A stretch of 64,000 bases of DNA from assembly GCA_038525525.1 (NCBI GenBank), contig JBCBHO010000001.1, positions 372,001 through 436,000 of the forward strand, given 5' to 3'. Of this stretch, positions 18,460 to 27,017 are shown in pieces. The stretch comes from Shimia_B sp038525525. Lineage in GTDB: Bacteria > Pseudomonadota > Alphaproteobacteria > Rhodobacterales > Rhodobacteraceae. Under the pieces are notes generated by a model. That model was given only the letters and a program-made list of their open reading frames with translations. It did no database searches and was not told the DNA's origin. How positions within the stretch are numbered: the stretch's first letter is position 1; each line of letters begins with the position of its first letter. The position numbers and the translations under genes were made by a program.

Positions 18460-19175
18460 GCCTCGATCCCGAGATAGATTTCCTTGACCTCCTTGGAGGC
18501 CATGATCGCCGCGGGGTCCCCGATGCCGATGACCTTGCCGAAATCGAGCACGAGCAACCGCTCCACCACCGAGGTCAGCGCATGGAGGACATGCTCGATC
18601 CAGACGATGGTCACACCCCGCGCATGGATCGCCTTGATCGTGGCAATGAGGGATTGGCACTCGCCCTCCGTCAGCCCGCCCGCGATCTCGTCGAGCAGGA
18701 GGAGCTTGGGATCGGTGGCCAGCGCCCGGGAGAGCTCGAGCCGCTTGCGCTCGAGGAGCGAGAGGGACTTGGCGGGCGTGTTCGCGCGGTGCAGCAGCTC
18801 CGTCTGCTCGAGGATCTCGACGCAGGCCCGCGTCACCTGCGCCTCGGCCATGTCGCGCCCGAAGGCACCGGCCACGACGAGATTCTCGAAGACGGTCATG
18901 TTCTCGAAGGGCTGCGGGATCTGGAAGCTGCGCCCGATGCCCGCGAGTGTGCGTGCCATGGGCGGCGTGCGGGTCACGTCCCTGCCGAGGAATTCCACGC
19001 GGCCGCCATCCGACATCAGGTTGCCCGTGATGAGATTGAAGAGCGTGGACTTCCCGGCGCCATTGGGCCCGATGATGCCCAGCGCCTGCCCCTCCGGCAC
19101 GTCGAAGGTGACGTCATCGGCCACCGTGAGCGCGCCGAAGGACTTCTGTATGTTCTGGAGGGTGAGAATGGCCAT
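18456..19175 (-). CDS. ABC transporter ATP-binding protein (LivG family)
   Basis: Partner ATPase, 239 aa. Walker A GPNGAGKSTLFN, LivG-type insert IGRSFQIPQPFENMTVFENL, signature LSLLERKRLELSRALA and Walker B LLLLDEIAGGLTEGE. The signature is the LSxxxRKRLE variant usual in LivG. It follows the binding-protein gene after a 48-nt spacer that is almost filled by a GC-rich hairpin, so it may be expressed below the level of the binding protein. Confidence 0.88.
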   Translation of the reverse strand: MAILTLQNIQKSFGALTVADDVTFDVPEGQALGIIGPNGAGKSTLFNLITGNLMSDGGRVEFLGRDVTRTPPMARTLAGIGRSFQIPQPFENMTVFENLVVAGAFGRDMAEAQVTRACVEILEQTELLHRANTPAKSLSLLERKRLELSRALATDPKLLLLDEIAGGLTEGECQSLIATIKAIHARGVTIVWIEHVLHALTSVVERLLVLDFGKVIGIGDPAAIMASKEVKEIYLGIEA

Positions 19176-19189
19176 GACGGAACCCGTGC

Positions 19190-19216
19190 GCGCTCCCGGG
19201 CATGGCCCCGGAGCGC
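19190..19216 (-). promoter_or_regulatory. GC-rich intergenic hairpin after the binding-protein gene
   Basis: Arms GCGCTCCCGGG (19190-19200) and CCCCGGAGCGC (19206-19216) pair over 11 positions with one mismatch around a 5-nt loop. No T-tract follows on either strand, so it is more likely an mRNA-stabilising or attenuating element than a full terminator. It lies between the binding-protein gene and livG. Matching elements occur in both sugar ABC operons of this window. Confidence 0.55.
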
Positions 19217-19223
19217 TTTGCGA

Positions 19224-20489
19224 TCAGGTGATCGGTTCCATGACGCCGCCCGTGGGGATGTTCGGGGCGGTGGAATTGTCCACGATCACGAGGTCATAGC
19301 TTCCGTCGCCTTGGAGCCGCCACTGCCCGCCCACGAGGGGGGTCTTGGCCACGTTCTTGGCGGCGAAGGGCGGGAGGCCCGCACCGTTCCAAGCGAGCGG
19401 CCCGACGATGGTGTTCATGTCCGTGGCACCGATGGCCTCGGCCACGGCGAAGCCGTCGCGCGTGTCGCTGACCCGGCCCATCACGTTGACCGCCACCTCG
19501 AAGAGCGCGTGCACGAAGCCGATGGGCTGCGTCCATTGCCGGCCCGTGGCCGCGGTGTAAGCCGCGGCCACCTCGCCCGCACTCTGCCCGGTGAGCGAAG
19601 ACGAGAACGGATGGGACGGCGACCACCAGACCTCGGAGCTCAAATTGTGACCGGCCTCGCCCAGCGCCTCGACGGCCACCGGGAAAAGGATCGCCTTGCC
19701 GATGGAGGCCGCCTTGGGCGTGAAGCCCTGCTGCTTCATCTGCGTCCAGAAGGTCGTGAAATCGGGCGGGATCGGCACCCCGGTGACGATATCCACGTTC
19801 GCCTGCTTGAAGGCGTTGATTTGAGCGGTGAAATCGTCCGTGAGGTTCTGGTAGCGCCCGGTATCGGTGATCGTGTAACCGCCCGCCTCGAGGACCGGCG
19901 GAAAGCCCACATTGGGGTCACCCCAGGCATTGCCGTCACCGTCATTGGGCCAGAGCGCCCCCACCTGCTGGTTGGTGTCGAGCTGCCCCCACATGGCATT
20001 GAAGACGGCGATGATATCCTCGAGCCCCCAGAAGAAGTGATAGGAAAAGTCGAACGGCTCCCACGAGGCCGGATCGCCGGGATTGCCCTGCTGGCCGATG
20101 AACCACGGCTGCCATGGCGCGACGGTGGAGAGGCAGGGAATTTCCTCGGATTCGCAGGTCGTGGCCACCGGGTTCGTCGTTTCGGGAGTGGAGGCGACGA
20201 GCATCATGTCGATCTCGTCATCGATAATGAGTTCGCGTGCCACGTCGGCGGCGCGGTTCGGGTTGGACTGGCTGTCCTTCACGATCACTTCGAAATCGCT
20301 CGAGGCCCCGGCGAAGCCATCGAGGATGAACTGGTCGGCCTCCGAGAACGCGGCCAAGGGGCCCGATTGCGGGCTCACATAGCCGAGCTTGATCTTGGCG
20401 CCTTGGGCCAAGGCAGGGGCGGCGAGGCCGCTTGCTGCCACGAGGCTCGAGGCCGCGCTGGTCTTCAGCAGGGTACGACGAGTGATCAT
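19224..20489 (-). CDS. ABC transporter substrate-binding protein (LivK-like), Tat-type signal
   Basis: Periplasmic binding protein of the importer, 421 aa. The N-terminus MITRRTLLKTSAASSLV has the twin-arginine motif, followed by cleavage after APALAQ. The mature protein begins KIKLGYVSPQSGPLAAFSEA, the type I periplasmic fold of amino-acid/aromatic-acid binding proteins. Genomic context (maleylacetate reductase before, monooxygenase and ring-cleavage enzyme after) points to an aromatic acid or phenolic ligand rather than a branched-chain amino acid (inference). Confidence 0.86.
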   Translation of the reverse strand: MITRRTLLKTSAASSLVAASGLAAPALAQGAKIKLGYVSPQSGPLAAFSEADQFILDGFAGASSDFEVIVKDSQSNPNRAADVARELIIDDEIDMMLVASTPETTNPVATTCESEEIPCLSTVAPWQPWFIGQQGNPGDPASWEPFDFSYHFFWGLEDIIAVFNAMWGQLDTNQQVGALWPNDGDGNAWGDPNVGFPPVLEAGGYTITDTGRYQNLTDDFTAQINAFKQANVDIVTGVPIPPDFTTFWTQMKQQGFTPKAASIGKAILFPVAVEALGEAGHNLSSEVWWSPSHPFSSSLTGQSAGEVAAAYTAATGRQWTQPIGFVHALFEVAVNVMGRVSDTRDGFAVAEAIGATDMNTIVGPLAWNGAGLPPFAAKNVAKTPLVGGQWRLQGDGSYDLVIVDNSTAPNIPTGGVMEPIT

Positions 20490-20512
20490 TTAGGTAGTCC
20501 TCCCATTCTTCG

Positions 20513-21580
20513 TCATGTGTGTGTTCCGGGGGCCGCGCCGCTCCAGGCGTCCTGCAGGAGCGCGCGCAAGTCGGCGCGATCGATATCGCGGGGGTTCCAG
20601 TAAGGGTTGGCGACGGCCAGATCGGCGGCCCGGTCGAGATCGGCCTCCGCCACGCCGAGAGCCAGGAGCGCCGTGGGCGCGCCCAGCGCCTGCGCGAAGT
20701 TCCAGAGCGCATGCCCGGGCGTGCCACCGCCGAGAAGCTCGGCCACGGGGGCAAGAAGCTGCGGCACCGCGGCGGCATTGAAATGCACCGCATGGGGCAG
20801 GATGATCGCGTGCGTGTCGGCGTGGGGCAGGTCGAAGGACCCGCCAAGCGTGTGACAAAGCTTGTGATGGAGCGCCATGCCCACGCGGCCGAGCACCGCC
20901 CCGCAGGCCCATGCCCCACGCATAGTCTCTTCCCGTGCCTCGAGATCGTCTGGCGCCTCGAGCACGCGTGGCAGTGCCTCGATGAACGCGGCGAGGCCGT
21001 CGAGGGCCAGCTCGGTCGTCTCTGGCGTGCGGTCCTCGGCGTAAAGCGCTTCGGCGGCGTGGGCCATGGCGTTGAGCGCCGATGTTACTGTCATGGCGCG
21101 CGGCAGGCTCACCACCAGCTCGGGGTCGTAGAGGACCGTCTCAGGCAGGACGCGTGGATTGGTGAGCGTCTTTTTCACGCCGTCCATGGTCTGGCCGAGG
21201 ATCGGCGTGGCCTCGGACCCGGCATAGGTCGTGGGCACGGCCAGCTGGCGCAGCGCGCTGCGGTAGGCCATGGCCTTGCCGAGCCCGATGGTGGAGCCCC
21301 CACCGATGGCCACCGTGCAATCGGCGCCGACCTCTCCGGCATGGGCCAGCGCGTCCTCGGTCACGGTGACAGGCGTGTGCATGGCGGCCTTCGTATAGAC
21401 ACCGGCGGCATGGGAGCCGAGCGCGCCCGCGAGATCCATGGCCATCGATGATTGCGCTGGCGTCGAGAGCACGAGGGCGCGTTTTACGTCCAGATGCTCG
21501 AGCTCCGCGCGCACCGTGTGGCGCAACCCTGCCCCGAAAAGGACCCGCTGCGCTTCGAACTGACCTGCGTGTAGATTCAT
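20513..21580 (-). CDS. Maleylacetate reductase (iron-containing alcohol dehydrogenase family)
   Basis: Reduces maleylacetate to 3-oxoadipate with NAD(P)H, the step after hydroxyquinol ring cleavage. 356 aa from ATG 21580; an in-frame extension to 21649 overlaps the promoter. Visible: NAD loop GGGSTIGLGKAMAY, the family segment VPTTYAGSEATPILGQT and metal-site histidines in ALNAMAHAAEALYA and GMALHHKLCHTLGG. The TTYAGSE and HKxCHxLGG stretches are typical of maleylacetate reductases rather than butanol dehydrogenases. First gene of the long aromatic operon. Confidence 0.87.
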   Translation of the reverse strand: MNLHAGQFEAQRVLFGAGLRHTVRAELEHLDVKRALVLSTPAQSSMAMDLAGALGSHAAGVYTKAAMHTPVTVTEDALAHAGEVGADCTVAIGGGSTIGLGKAMAYRSALRQLAVPTTYAGSEATPILGQTMDGVKKTLTNPRVLPETVLYDPELVVSLPRAMTVTSALNAMAHAAEALYAEDRTPETTELALDGLAAFIEALPRVLEAPDDLEAREETMRGAWACGAVLGRVGMALHHKLCHTLGGSFDLPHADTHAIILPHAVHFNAAAVPQLLAPVAELLGGGTPGHALWNFAQALGAPTALLALGVAEADLDRAADLAVANPYWNPRDIDRADLRALLQDAWSGAAPGTHT

Positions 21581-21635
21581 GCCGCTCCCAACAGTTGCCG
21601 CGACGCTACGCGATCTTGGGCGCGTCAAAATCGAA

Positions 21636-21654
21636 TTATCTTGAATCAATATAA
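21636..21654. promoter_or_regulatory. LysR-type operator TTAT-N11-ATAA
   Basis: A perfect interrupted palindrome TTAT (21636-21639), 11 nt, ATAA (21651-21654), the classical T-N11-A LysR box. It lies 56 nt upstream of the maleylacetate reductase start and 10 nt upstream of the divergent LysR gene. The location suits both autorepression and activation of the aromatic operon. Seen: the palindrome; inferred: binding by the adjacent regulator. Confidence 0.6.
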
Positions 21655-21663
21655 CGCGGGGGT

Positions 21664-22629
21664 ATGTTGCTCCTGCCCATGAAGATCGATCCCCGACATC
21701 TCGAAATCCTCGCCGCGATCGTAGATTGCGGCGGGCTGTCCGAAGGCGCCGCCTCCATCGGCAAGTCGCAGCCCAGCGTCTCCCGGTCGCTCGGCATCCT
21801 CGAGGAGCGCCTGGGCACGAAGCTTTTCGCGGCGGGCAAGCGCCCGTTGCAGCCCACCGAGCTCTGCCTCGCGCTGGCCCAGCACGGGCGCGCGGTGCGC
21901 ACGGCCAATCAGGCCGCGGGCGAGACTGTGGCGCAGTTCAAGACGGGCCGCAGCGGGGCGGTCCGCGTCGCGGGCACCCCGATCTTCATGGACGGTGTCG
22001 TCTCTCCCATGCTCGCGGGCTTCCAGGCGAAGTTCCCCGCCATCCGCATCGACACGAGCTACGGCTACGTGGATGACATCCTCGCGCAGCTCGAACAGGG
22101 CGCGCAGGACCTCGGGATCGTCCCGATCACGGAGGCGCGGCTGCCCCCTGGCATGATGGTGCAGCGCATTCTGCCCGGGCGGAACGTCATCGCCTGCCGC
22201 GTCGGGCATCCGCTCACGCGCGGCACCTCCCTCAGGGTCGCCGATATCGCCAAGTTCCCTTGGGTGGCGCCCCCGCCCACGAGCCCGCTGTACCAGGACC
22301 TCCGAGATGCCCTGCAGCGGATCGGCATGTCTGACTTCAAGGTGAGCTTTTCAGGCGGCACGCTGTCCTCGGTGGCCAACGTGATCCAGGAATCCGACGC
22401 GCTGACGGTTCTGCCCTATTCGGTCGTCTTCAACATGCGACGGCGCCGGCAGCTCGAGGCGCTCTCCATCCGCATCGGAGATCCGGACAGGCACCTCTAC
22501 CTCATCGGGCCACGGAAGGGCCAGTCCCCGCCCCCGGTCGAGCGCCTCTTCAAGTACGTCAAACGCGAGTTCGATGTCTTCTCGGATCTCGTGGTGCGCA
22601 AGGAGCGCGAACTGCTCTGGCAGGGCTGA
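21664..22629 (+). CDS. LysR family transcriptional regulator of the aromatic operon
   Basis: 321 aa. N-terminal winged helix: HLEILAAIVDCGGLSEGAAS, then GKSQPSVSRSLGILEERLG as recognition region. C-terminal substrate-binding domain contains AGFQAKFPAIRIDTSYG and VAPPPTSPLYQDLRDAL. Two starts are possible, ATG 21664 (GGGGG almost abutting) and ATG 21679; neither has an ideal ribosome site. Divergent from the maleylacetate reductase gene and next to a T-N11-A box, so its target is the catabolic/transport operon. The effector is probably a pathway intermediate (inference). Confidence 0.84.
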   Translation: MLLLPMKIDPRHLEILAAIVDCGGLSEGAASIGKSQPSVSRSLGILEERLGTKLFAAGKRPLQPTELCLALAQHGRAVRTANQAAGETVAQFKTGRSGAVRVAGTPIFMDGVVSPMLAGFQAKFPAIRIDTSYGYVDDILAQLEQGAQDLGIVPITEARLPPGMMVQRILPGRNVIACRVGHPLTRGTSLRVADIAKFPWVAPPPTSPLYQDLRDALQRIGMSDFKVSFSGGTLSSVANVIQESDALTVLPYSVVFNMRRRRQLEALSIRIGDPDRHLYLIGPRKGQSPPPVERLFKYVKREFDVFSDLVVRKERELLWQG

Positions 22630-22660
22630 GCGTGGTCTCCTGGAACTGACGCCCGCGAGC

Positions 22661-23998
22661 TCAGAGCTCTCTCCCCGCCCGACGCTCGGACCAGCGCAGA
22701 TACGCGGCTGCGCCCAGCGCAGCGACCGGCGCTGGCGGCAGCCTGCGGGGGAGAGGCGCGGCGCGTGCACGCGCCAGGGACGCAGAGGCGATGCCGAGGG
22801 CGAGGTCGGCGGCGAGCCCGCCCGCCAGGGTGCCCTTCGCTGTCCCGAGACCATTCTGGCAGCAAGCGGCATAGAGGCCCTCCTCCAGCTCCGACACCAC
22901 CTGCACGTTGTTCCGGCTCAGGCAGAGCCGCCCGCCCCAGCGATACGCCATCTCCACCCCCCCCAGCATCGGGAACCGGGCGCGGAAGGATCTCTCGTGA
23001 TCTCGCGCCATGCGCGCGACGCGGGCCTCGCTGACCTCCATCGCGGGGTCGAAGGTGAAGCGGTTCCGCACGACGATGCGCTCCCCGCCCGTGCCGGATA
23101 TCCGGCGCACCGTGGTCCCCATGGGATCGGCGGAGGTGACACCCCAGCGCGCGGCCCCACCCAGCGCCGCGACCTCCTCTGCCCTCAGCGCGCGCGTCAT
23201 CGACGCGTAGGTGAAGACATGCATGAGACGGCCCTCGTGAAAGCCGAAACTGTTGAGATGCCCGTTCACGGCGAGGATGACCTTGGGCGCGTGCACCTCG
23301 CCCTTCGGGCTCGTCGCAACCCAGGCCCCTGACCGGCGCGACAGCCCGGTCACCGGGCTCTCCTCGTAGATCGAGAGCGTATTGGATCGCAGCCCCGTTG
23401 CGAGCCCTCGCACGAACTTCGCAGGCTGGATCATGGCCGTCCCGGGCGTGAAGAGGCCGCTCTGGTAGTAGCCGAGCCCGGTCACGTCGCGCATCTGCGC
23501 GGCATCGAGCATCTCGTGAGGCTCGTCGAGCGCCGCAAGATGCCGCGCGAACCGCCGATTGTGCGCGCACCCTTTCTCCGTGGCGGCCGCGTTGATCTTG
23601 CCCGAGAGCGTGAAGGCTTCCTCCGTCAGGCCGAACTCCTCGGCCATGGCGCGGGCATGGGCGATGCCTGTCCTGTTATCCTCGATCTCCGCGCGGTCGG
23701 CCTCCACCGCGCCGCTGTAGTCATCGGAGGTCAGGTCATGGGGCAGATCGATCATGAAGCCCGTGTTGCGCCCGGCGGGCCCCTCCCCCACGCGCACGGC
23801 ATCGAGCACGACGATCCTGTCGCCCGGCGCGCGCTTGGAGAGCCTGTGCGCGGCTGCAAGCCCGGCGAAGCCCGCGCCAATCACGAGCCAGTCAGCGGTC
23901 AGGGTGCCCTCGAGGCATTCGGCCGCAGCAGGCTCCGGCAGGAGCCTGTTCCACCCGGCCGGGCCCGGGTCGACAGGGAGCCGGCGCACGCGGACCAT
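22661..23998 (-). CDS. FAD-dependent oxidoreductase (DAO/glycine-oxidase-like family)
   Basis: Flavoprotein oxidising an amine or amino acid C-N bond. 445 aa. ADP-binding motif VIGAGFAGLAAAHRLSKRAP at about residues 40-60, glycine-rich GRNTGFMIDLP, and DAO-fold segments GTAMIQPAKFVRGLATGLRS and YAACCQNGLGTAKGTLAGG. The start ATG overlaps the methyltransferase stop (TGATG). It resembles the OrdL/gamma-glutamylputrescine oxidase branch, but the substrate cannot be read from sequence. In this operon it could oxidise the demethylated product of the MttB-like enzyme, or a D-imino acid (inference). Confidence 0.82.
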   Translation of the reverse strand: MVRVRRLPVDPGPAGWNRLLPEPAAAECLEGTLTADWLVIGAGFAGLAAAHRLSKRAPGDRIVVLDAVRVGEGPAGRNTGFMIDLPHDLTSDDYSGAVEADRAEIEDNRTGIAHARAMAEEFGLTEEAFTLSGKINAAATEKGCAHNRRFARHLAALDEPHEMLDAAQMRDVTGLGYYQSGLFTPGTAMIQPAKFVRGLATGLRSNTLSIYEESPVTGLSRRSGAWVATSPKGEVHAPKVILAVNGHLNSFGFHEGRLMHVFTYASMTRALRAEEVAALGGAARWGVTSADPMGTTVRRISGTGGERIVVRNRFTFDPAMEVSEARVARMARDHERSFRARFPMLGGVEMAYRWGGRLCLSRNNVQVVSELEEGLYAACCQNGLGTAKGTLAGGLAADLALGIASASLARARAAPLPRRLPPAPVAALGAAAYLRWSERRAGREL

Positions 23999-25548
23999 CA
24001 ATAGTCCTGGTTCAGCGCGTCGGCGGCCGGGATCTCCCGTTCCCTGCGCGCGATGAAGTCTCGCAGCGCCTCATCGGTTGCCACGTCGAGCTTGGGCTCT
24101 TCGTATTCGTCGAGGAGCGCCTTCGCCCGCCGCAGCGCGCGCGCGGTGATCTCGACCGCGCCTTCCGCCTGCCACTGCTCGATGGAATTGTTGTCGAACA
24201 TCTCCGGCATGAAGAACGCCTTCTGGAAATGCTCCAGCGTGTGTGGATGCCCGAGAAAGTGCCCCCCGGGGCCGACATCGCCCACCGCCGCAAGGGCGGC
24301 CTCGAAATCCGTCCAATCGACGCCCTCGGCCATGCGGTAACCCATGGCGCACATTTCCGCATCCACGACGAACTTCGCCATCGAGCAATGCATCCCGGCC
24401 TCGTTCCAACCAGCGGAATGCCAGATGTAATTCGCCCCGGCCATCAGGACGGCGTTCAGCGTCATCGCGCTCTCGTAGCCTGCCTGCGCGTCGAAGGTCT
24501 TTGCACCGCCGAGCGTGTTGGACGTGCGCCACGGCACGCCATAATACCGCGCCATCTGCCCGATCATGAAATTCATCAGGCTGATCTCGGGCGTCCCGGC
24601 CATGGGCGCGCCGGATTTCATGCTGACCGTGGAGAGGTAATGGCCGTAGATCGCCGGCGCGCCCTTGCGGATCACCTGCGTGTAGGCCAGCGCGCTGAGC
24701 GCTTCGGCGTTGAGCTGTGCCACGGTGGCCGGCACGTTCGCTGGCGTGTTGGCCCCGCCGAGCACGAAGGGCGAGCAGAGCACGGGCTGGTTGCGCCGAC
24801 TGAAGGCACGCAGGGCCCCGAGCATCGTCTCATCCCAGACGAGCGGCGAGTTGCCATTGCAATTGCCGGTGACGACGGGGTGACTGTCGATGACGTCGAC
24901 ACCGAAGAGGATGGCAGCCATGGCGATGACGTCTTCCGCGTTCTTAGGGCTCGTCGTCATGCCCATGAAGGTCTTGTCGGAGTGCTTCATCGACGAATAC
25001 GTGATGCGCAGATGCCGCTGGCTGATCGGGTGATCGAACGGCTCGACGATGTGATGCGCGCTGGAATGGATCGCGGGCAGCATGTGGCTGAGCTTTTGGA
25101 AATTCGCGAGATCATCAAGCGTGGGGTTGCGGCGGACATCCTCGAGATCGCGCAGGTAGGGCGCGCCCGTCATCGGCACGAAGATCGCGTGATCGCCGCC
25201 GAAGGGCAGCGCATTGGCCGGGTTGCGTGCGTGGATGGTAAAGCGCTCTGGAATGGTCGCGATGAGCTCGCGCACGAGGCCCCGGTCGAGATAGACCCGC
25301 TCCCCGGAAACCTTGGCCCCGGCCCGCCGCCAGTCGTCGAGCGCGACCGGATCCCGGAACTGGACCCCGACGGTCTCCAGGATGTCCATGGAGGCGGCGT
25401 CGATCCTTTCTACCTGCTCGGGGCTGAGCGGCTCCGTGAGCGGCAGCTTGCGCTTGAGCGCGGGCAGCATCGTGATGTCCCGCGTCTGCCGCGCCGCGCG
25501 CCGCGCGCCGCGCCCGCGCCGGGCCGTTCCCACCGCATCGACGCTCAT
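23998..25548 (-). CDS. MttB-superfamily (trimethylamine methyltransferase-like) protein, non-pyrrolysine
   Basis: Predicted corrinoid-dependent demethylase of a quaternary or tertiary amine. 516 aa, about the length of MttB. Family segments: LTEPLSPEQVERIDAASMDI, FVPMTGAPYLRDLEDVRR, YSSMKHSDKTFMGMTTSPKN, VTGNCNGNSPLVWDETML. The frame is open throughout, so there is no internal amber codon of the pyrrolysine type; such homologues include glycine betaine and proline betaine methyltransferases. The basic N-terminus (about 25 residues, Arg-rich) precedes the domain. Its start is inside the aldehyde dehydrogenase stop (ATGA). No corrinoid protein or activator is encoded nearby. Confidence 0.86.
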   Translation of the reverse strand: MSVDAVGTARRGRGARRAARQTRDITMLPALKRKLPLTEPLSPEQVERIDAASMDILETVGVQFRDPVALDDWRRAGAKVSGERVYLDRGLVRELIATIPERFTIHARNPANALPFGGDHAIFVPMTGAPYLRDLEDVRRNPTLDDLANFQKLSHMLPAIHSSAHHIVEPFDHPISQRHLRITYSSMKHSDKTFMGMTTSPKNAEDVIAMAAILFGVDVIDSHPVVTGNCNGNSPLVWDETMLGALRAFSRRNQPVLCSPFVLGGANTPANVPATVAQLNAEALSALAYTQVIRKGAPAIYGHYLSTVSMKSGAPMAGTPEISLMNFMIGQMARYYGVPWRTSNTLGGAKTFDAQAGYESAMTLNAVLMAGANYIWHSAGWNEAGMHCSMAKFVVDAEMCAMGYRMAEGVDWTDFEAALAAVGDVGPGGHFLGHPHTLEHFQKAFFMPEMFDNNSIEQWQAEGAVEITARALRRAKALLDEYEEPKLDVATDEALRDFIARREREIPAADALNQDY

Positions 25549-27017
25549 GACAGGACGTCCCCGTCGGCGGGATCGGTCAGGTCGATCCAGATCGTTTTGA
25601 CCTCGGTGTACTGATCATGGGCATGCAGGCCGTTGTCGCGCCCGCCGAAGCCCGATTGTTTGTAGCCGCCGAAAGGCGTCGCGATGCTGCCCTCTCCGTA
25701 GCAATTCACGGTGACGGTCCCGGCGCGAAGATCGCGGGCCGCGCGGAGCGCGTTGCGACCGCCCGCCGAAAAGACGGAGGCCGCCAGTCCGTAGGACGTA
25801 TCGTTGGCGACCTGCACCGCCTCATCGTTGCTGGCCACCTCGATGACACTCAGGACGGGGCCGAAGATTTCCTCGCGCGCCACGGCATCCGACGGCGTGG
25901 CTTCGAGGATCACGGGCGCCACGAAAGGCCCGTCCCCTTCCCCGCCCAGATAGCCGCGGACCTTGGCACAGTGTTCCGCATCGATGAGCGCGCCGATATG
26001 GGTTGCCGGATCGAGCGGATCTCCCACCCGCCAGTCCCGCAGCCGCGCCTCGATGCGCGCCATGAGCGCCGGTTTCACGCTCCGGTGGACGATGAGGCGT
26101 GAGGTCGCCGAGCAGTTCTGCCCGGCATTCCAGAAGGCAGCGTTCACGATGTGCCCGGCGACATGGTCGAGGTTTTCGGCATCGTCGAAAACGACCGCCG
26201 GGTTCTTGCCACCGCATTCGAGCACCACCTTCTTCAGGTTGCTCTCGGCGGCGTATTTAAGAAAGAGCCGCCCCGTATCCGTCGAGCCCGTGAAGCTCAC
26301 CATGTCGACGTGCCCATGGCGCCCCAGCGGCGCGCCCACGGTTGGCCCGTCGCCCGGGAGCACCTGTAGGACGCCGCGCGGCACGCCAGCCTCATGGGCA
26401 AGTTCGGCCACGCGAAGCGCCGAAAGGCTCGTCTGCTCGGCGGGTTTCACGATCACGGAGCATCCCGCTGCCAGGGCCGGCCCGATCTTCCAGGCGAGCA
26501 TCATCAGCGGGAAATTCCATGGCAGGATGGCCGCGACGACGCCGATGGGCTCACGCACGATGATCCCGAGCGCCCCGTCGCCGGTGGGCGCGGTCTGGTC
26601 GTAGAGCTTGTCGATGGCCTCCGCGTGCCACTTAAGGCAATGGATTGTCTCGGGTAGGTCGATGGTCTCGCAATCGAGGATCGGCTTCCCGGACTCCACG
26701 CTTTCCATCACCGCCAACGCACGACGCTCGCGCGTCAGGAGCTTGCAGAGGCGGATGAGCACGTCCTTGCGCGCCTCGGGATCGCGCTTTGACCATAGCC
26801 CCTGGTCGAAGGCCTCCCGCGCCTTGGCGACGGCGAGGTCCACGTCCGCCGCGCTTGCGGTCGCGATCGTCGTGATCTCCTCGCCCGTCGCCGGGTTGAG
26901 CGTCGCCATCATGGGCCCGCGTCCCCGCTGGAACTTGCCGTCGATGAACGGGCTCCGCGGCAGGTCGAGGCTCTGCGCCAGGGCCCGGTATTCCCCGTGG
27001 GTCAAGAGATCGGTCAT
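25545..27017 (-). CDS. Aldehyde dehydrogenase family protein
   Basis: NAD(P)-dependent oxidation of an aldehyde to an acid. 490 aa from MTDLLTHGEYRALAQSL; the much longer upstream frame overlaps dapA-like sequence and is not used. Cofactor region VSFTGSTDTGRLFLK, catalytic Glu in VLECGGKNPAVVF, catalytic Cys in NAGQNCSATSR, and C-terminal FGGYKQSGFGGRDNGLHA. Start overlaps the DapA-family stop (ATGA) with GGGGAG upstream. Betaine-aldehyde and alpha-ketoglutarate-semialdehyde dehydrogenases share this sequence class; context slightly favours the semialdehyde role (inference). Confidence 0.88.
   Translation of the reverse strand: MTDLLTHGEYRALAQSLDLPRSPFIDGKFQRGRGPMMATLNPATGEEITTIATASAADVDLAVAKAREAFDQGLWSKRDPEARKDVLIRLCKLLTRERRALAVMESVESGKPILDCETIDLPETIHCLKWHAEAIDKLYDQTAPTGDGALGIIVREPIGVVAAILPWNFPLMMLAWKIGPALAAGCSVIVKPAEQTSLSALRVAELAHEAGVPRGVLQVLPGDGPTVGAPLGRHGHVDMVSFTGSTDTGRLFLKYAAESNLKKVVLECGGKNPAVVFDDAENLDHVAGHIVNAAFWNAGQNCSATSRLIVHRSVKPALMARIEARLRDWRVGDPLDPATHIGALIDAEHCAKVRGYLGGEGDGPFVAPVILEATPSDAVAREEIFGPVLSVIEVASNDEAVQVANDTSYGLAASVFSAGGRNALRAARDLRAGTVTVNCYGEGSIATPFGGYKQSGFGGRDNGLHAHDQYTEVKTIWIDLTDPADGDVLS

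Noticed and set aside
18582..20603. 673-codon plus-strand ORF over livG and the binding protein
   Set aside because: Antisense shadow of genes with intact Walker motifs and a Tat signal.
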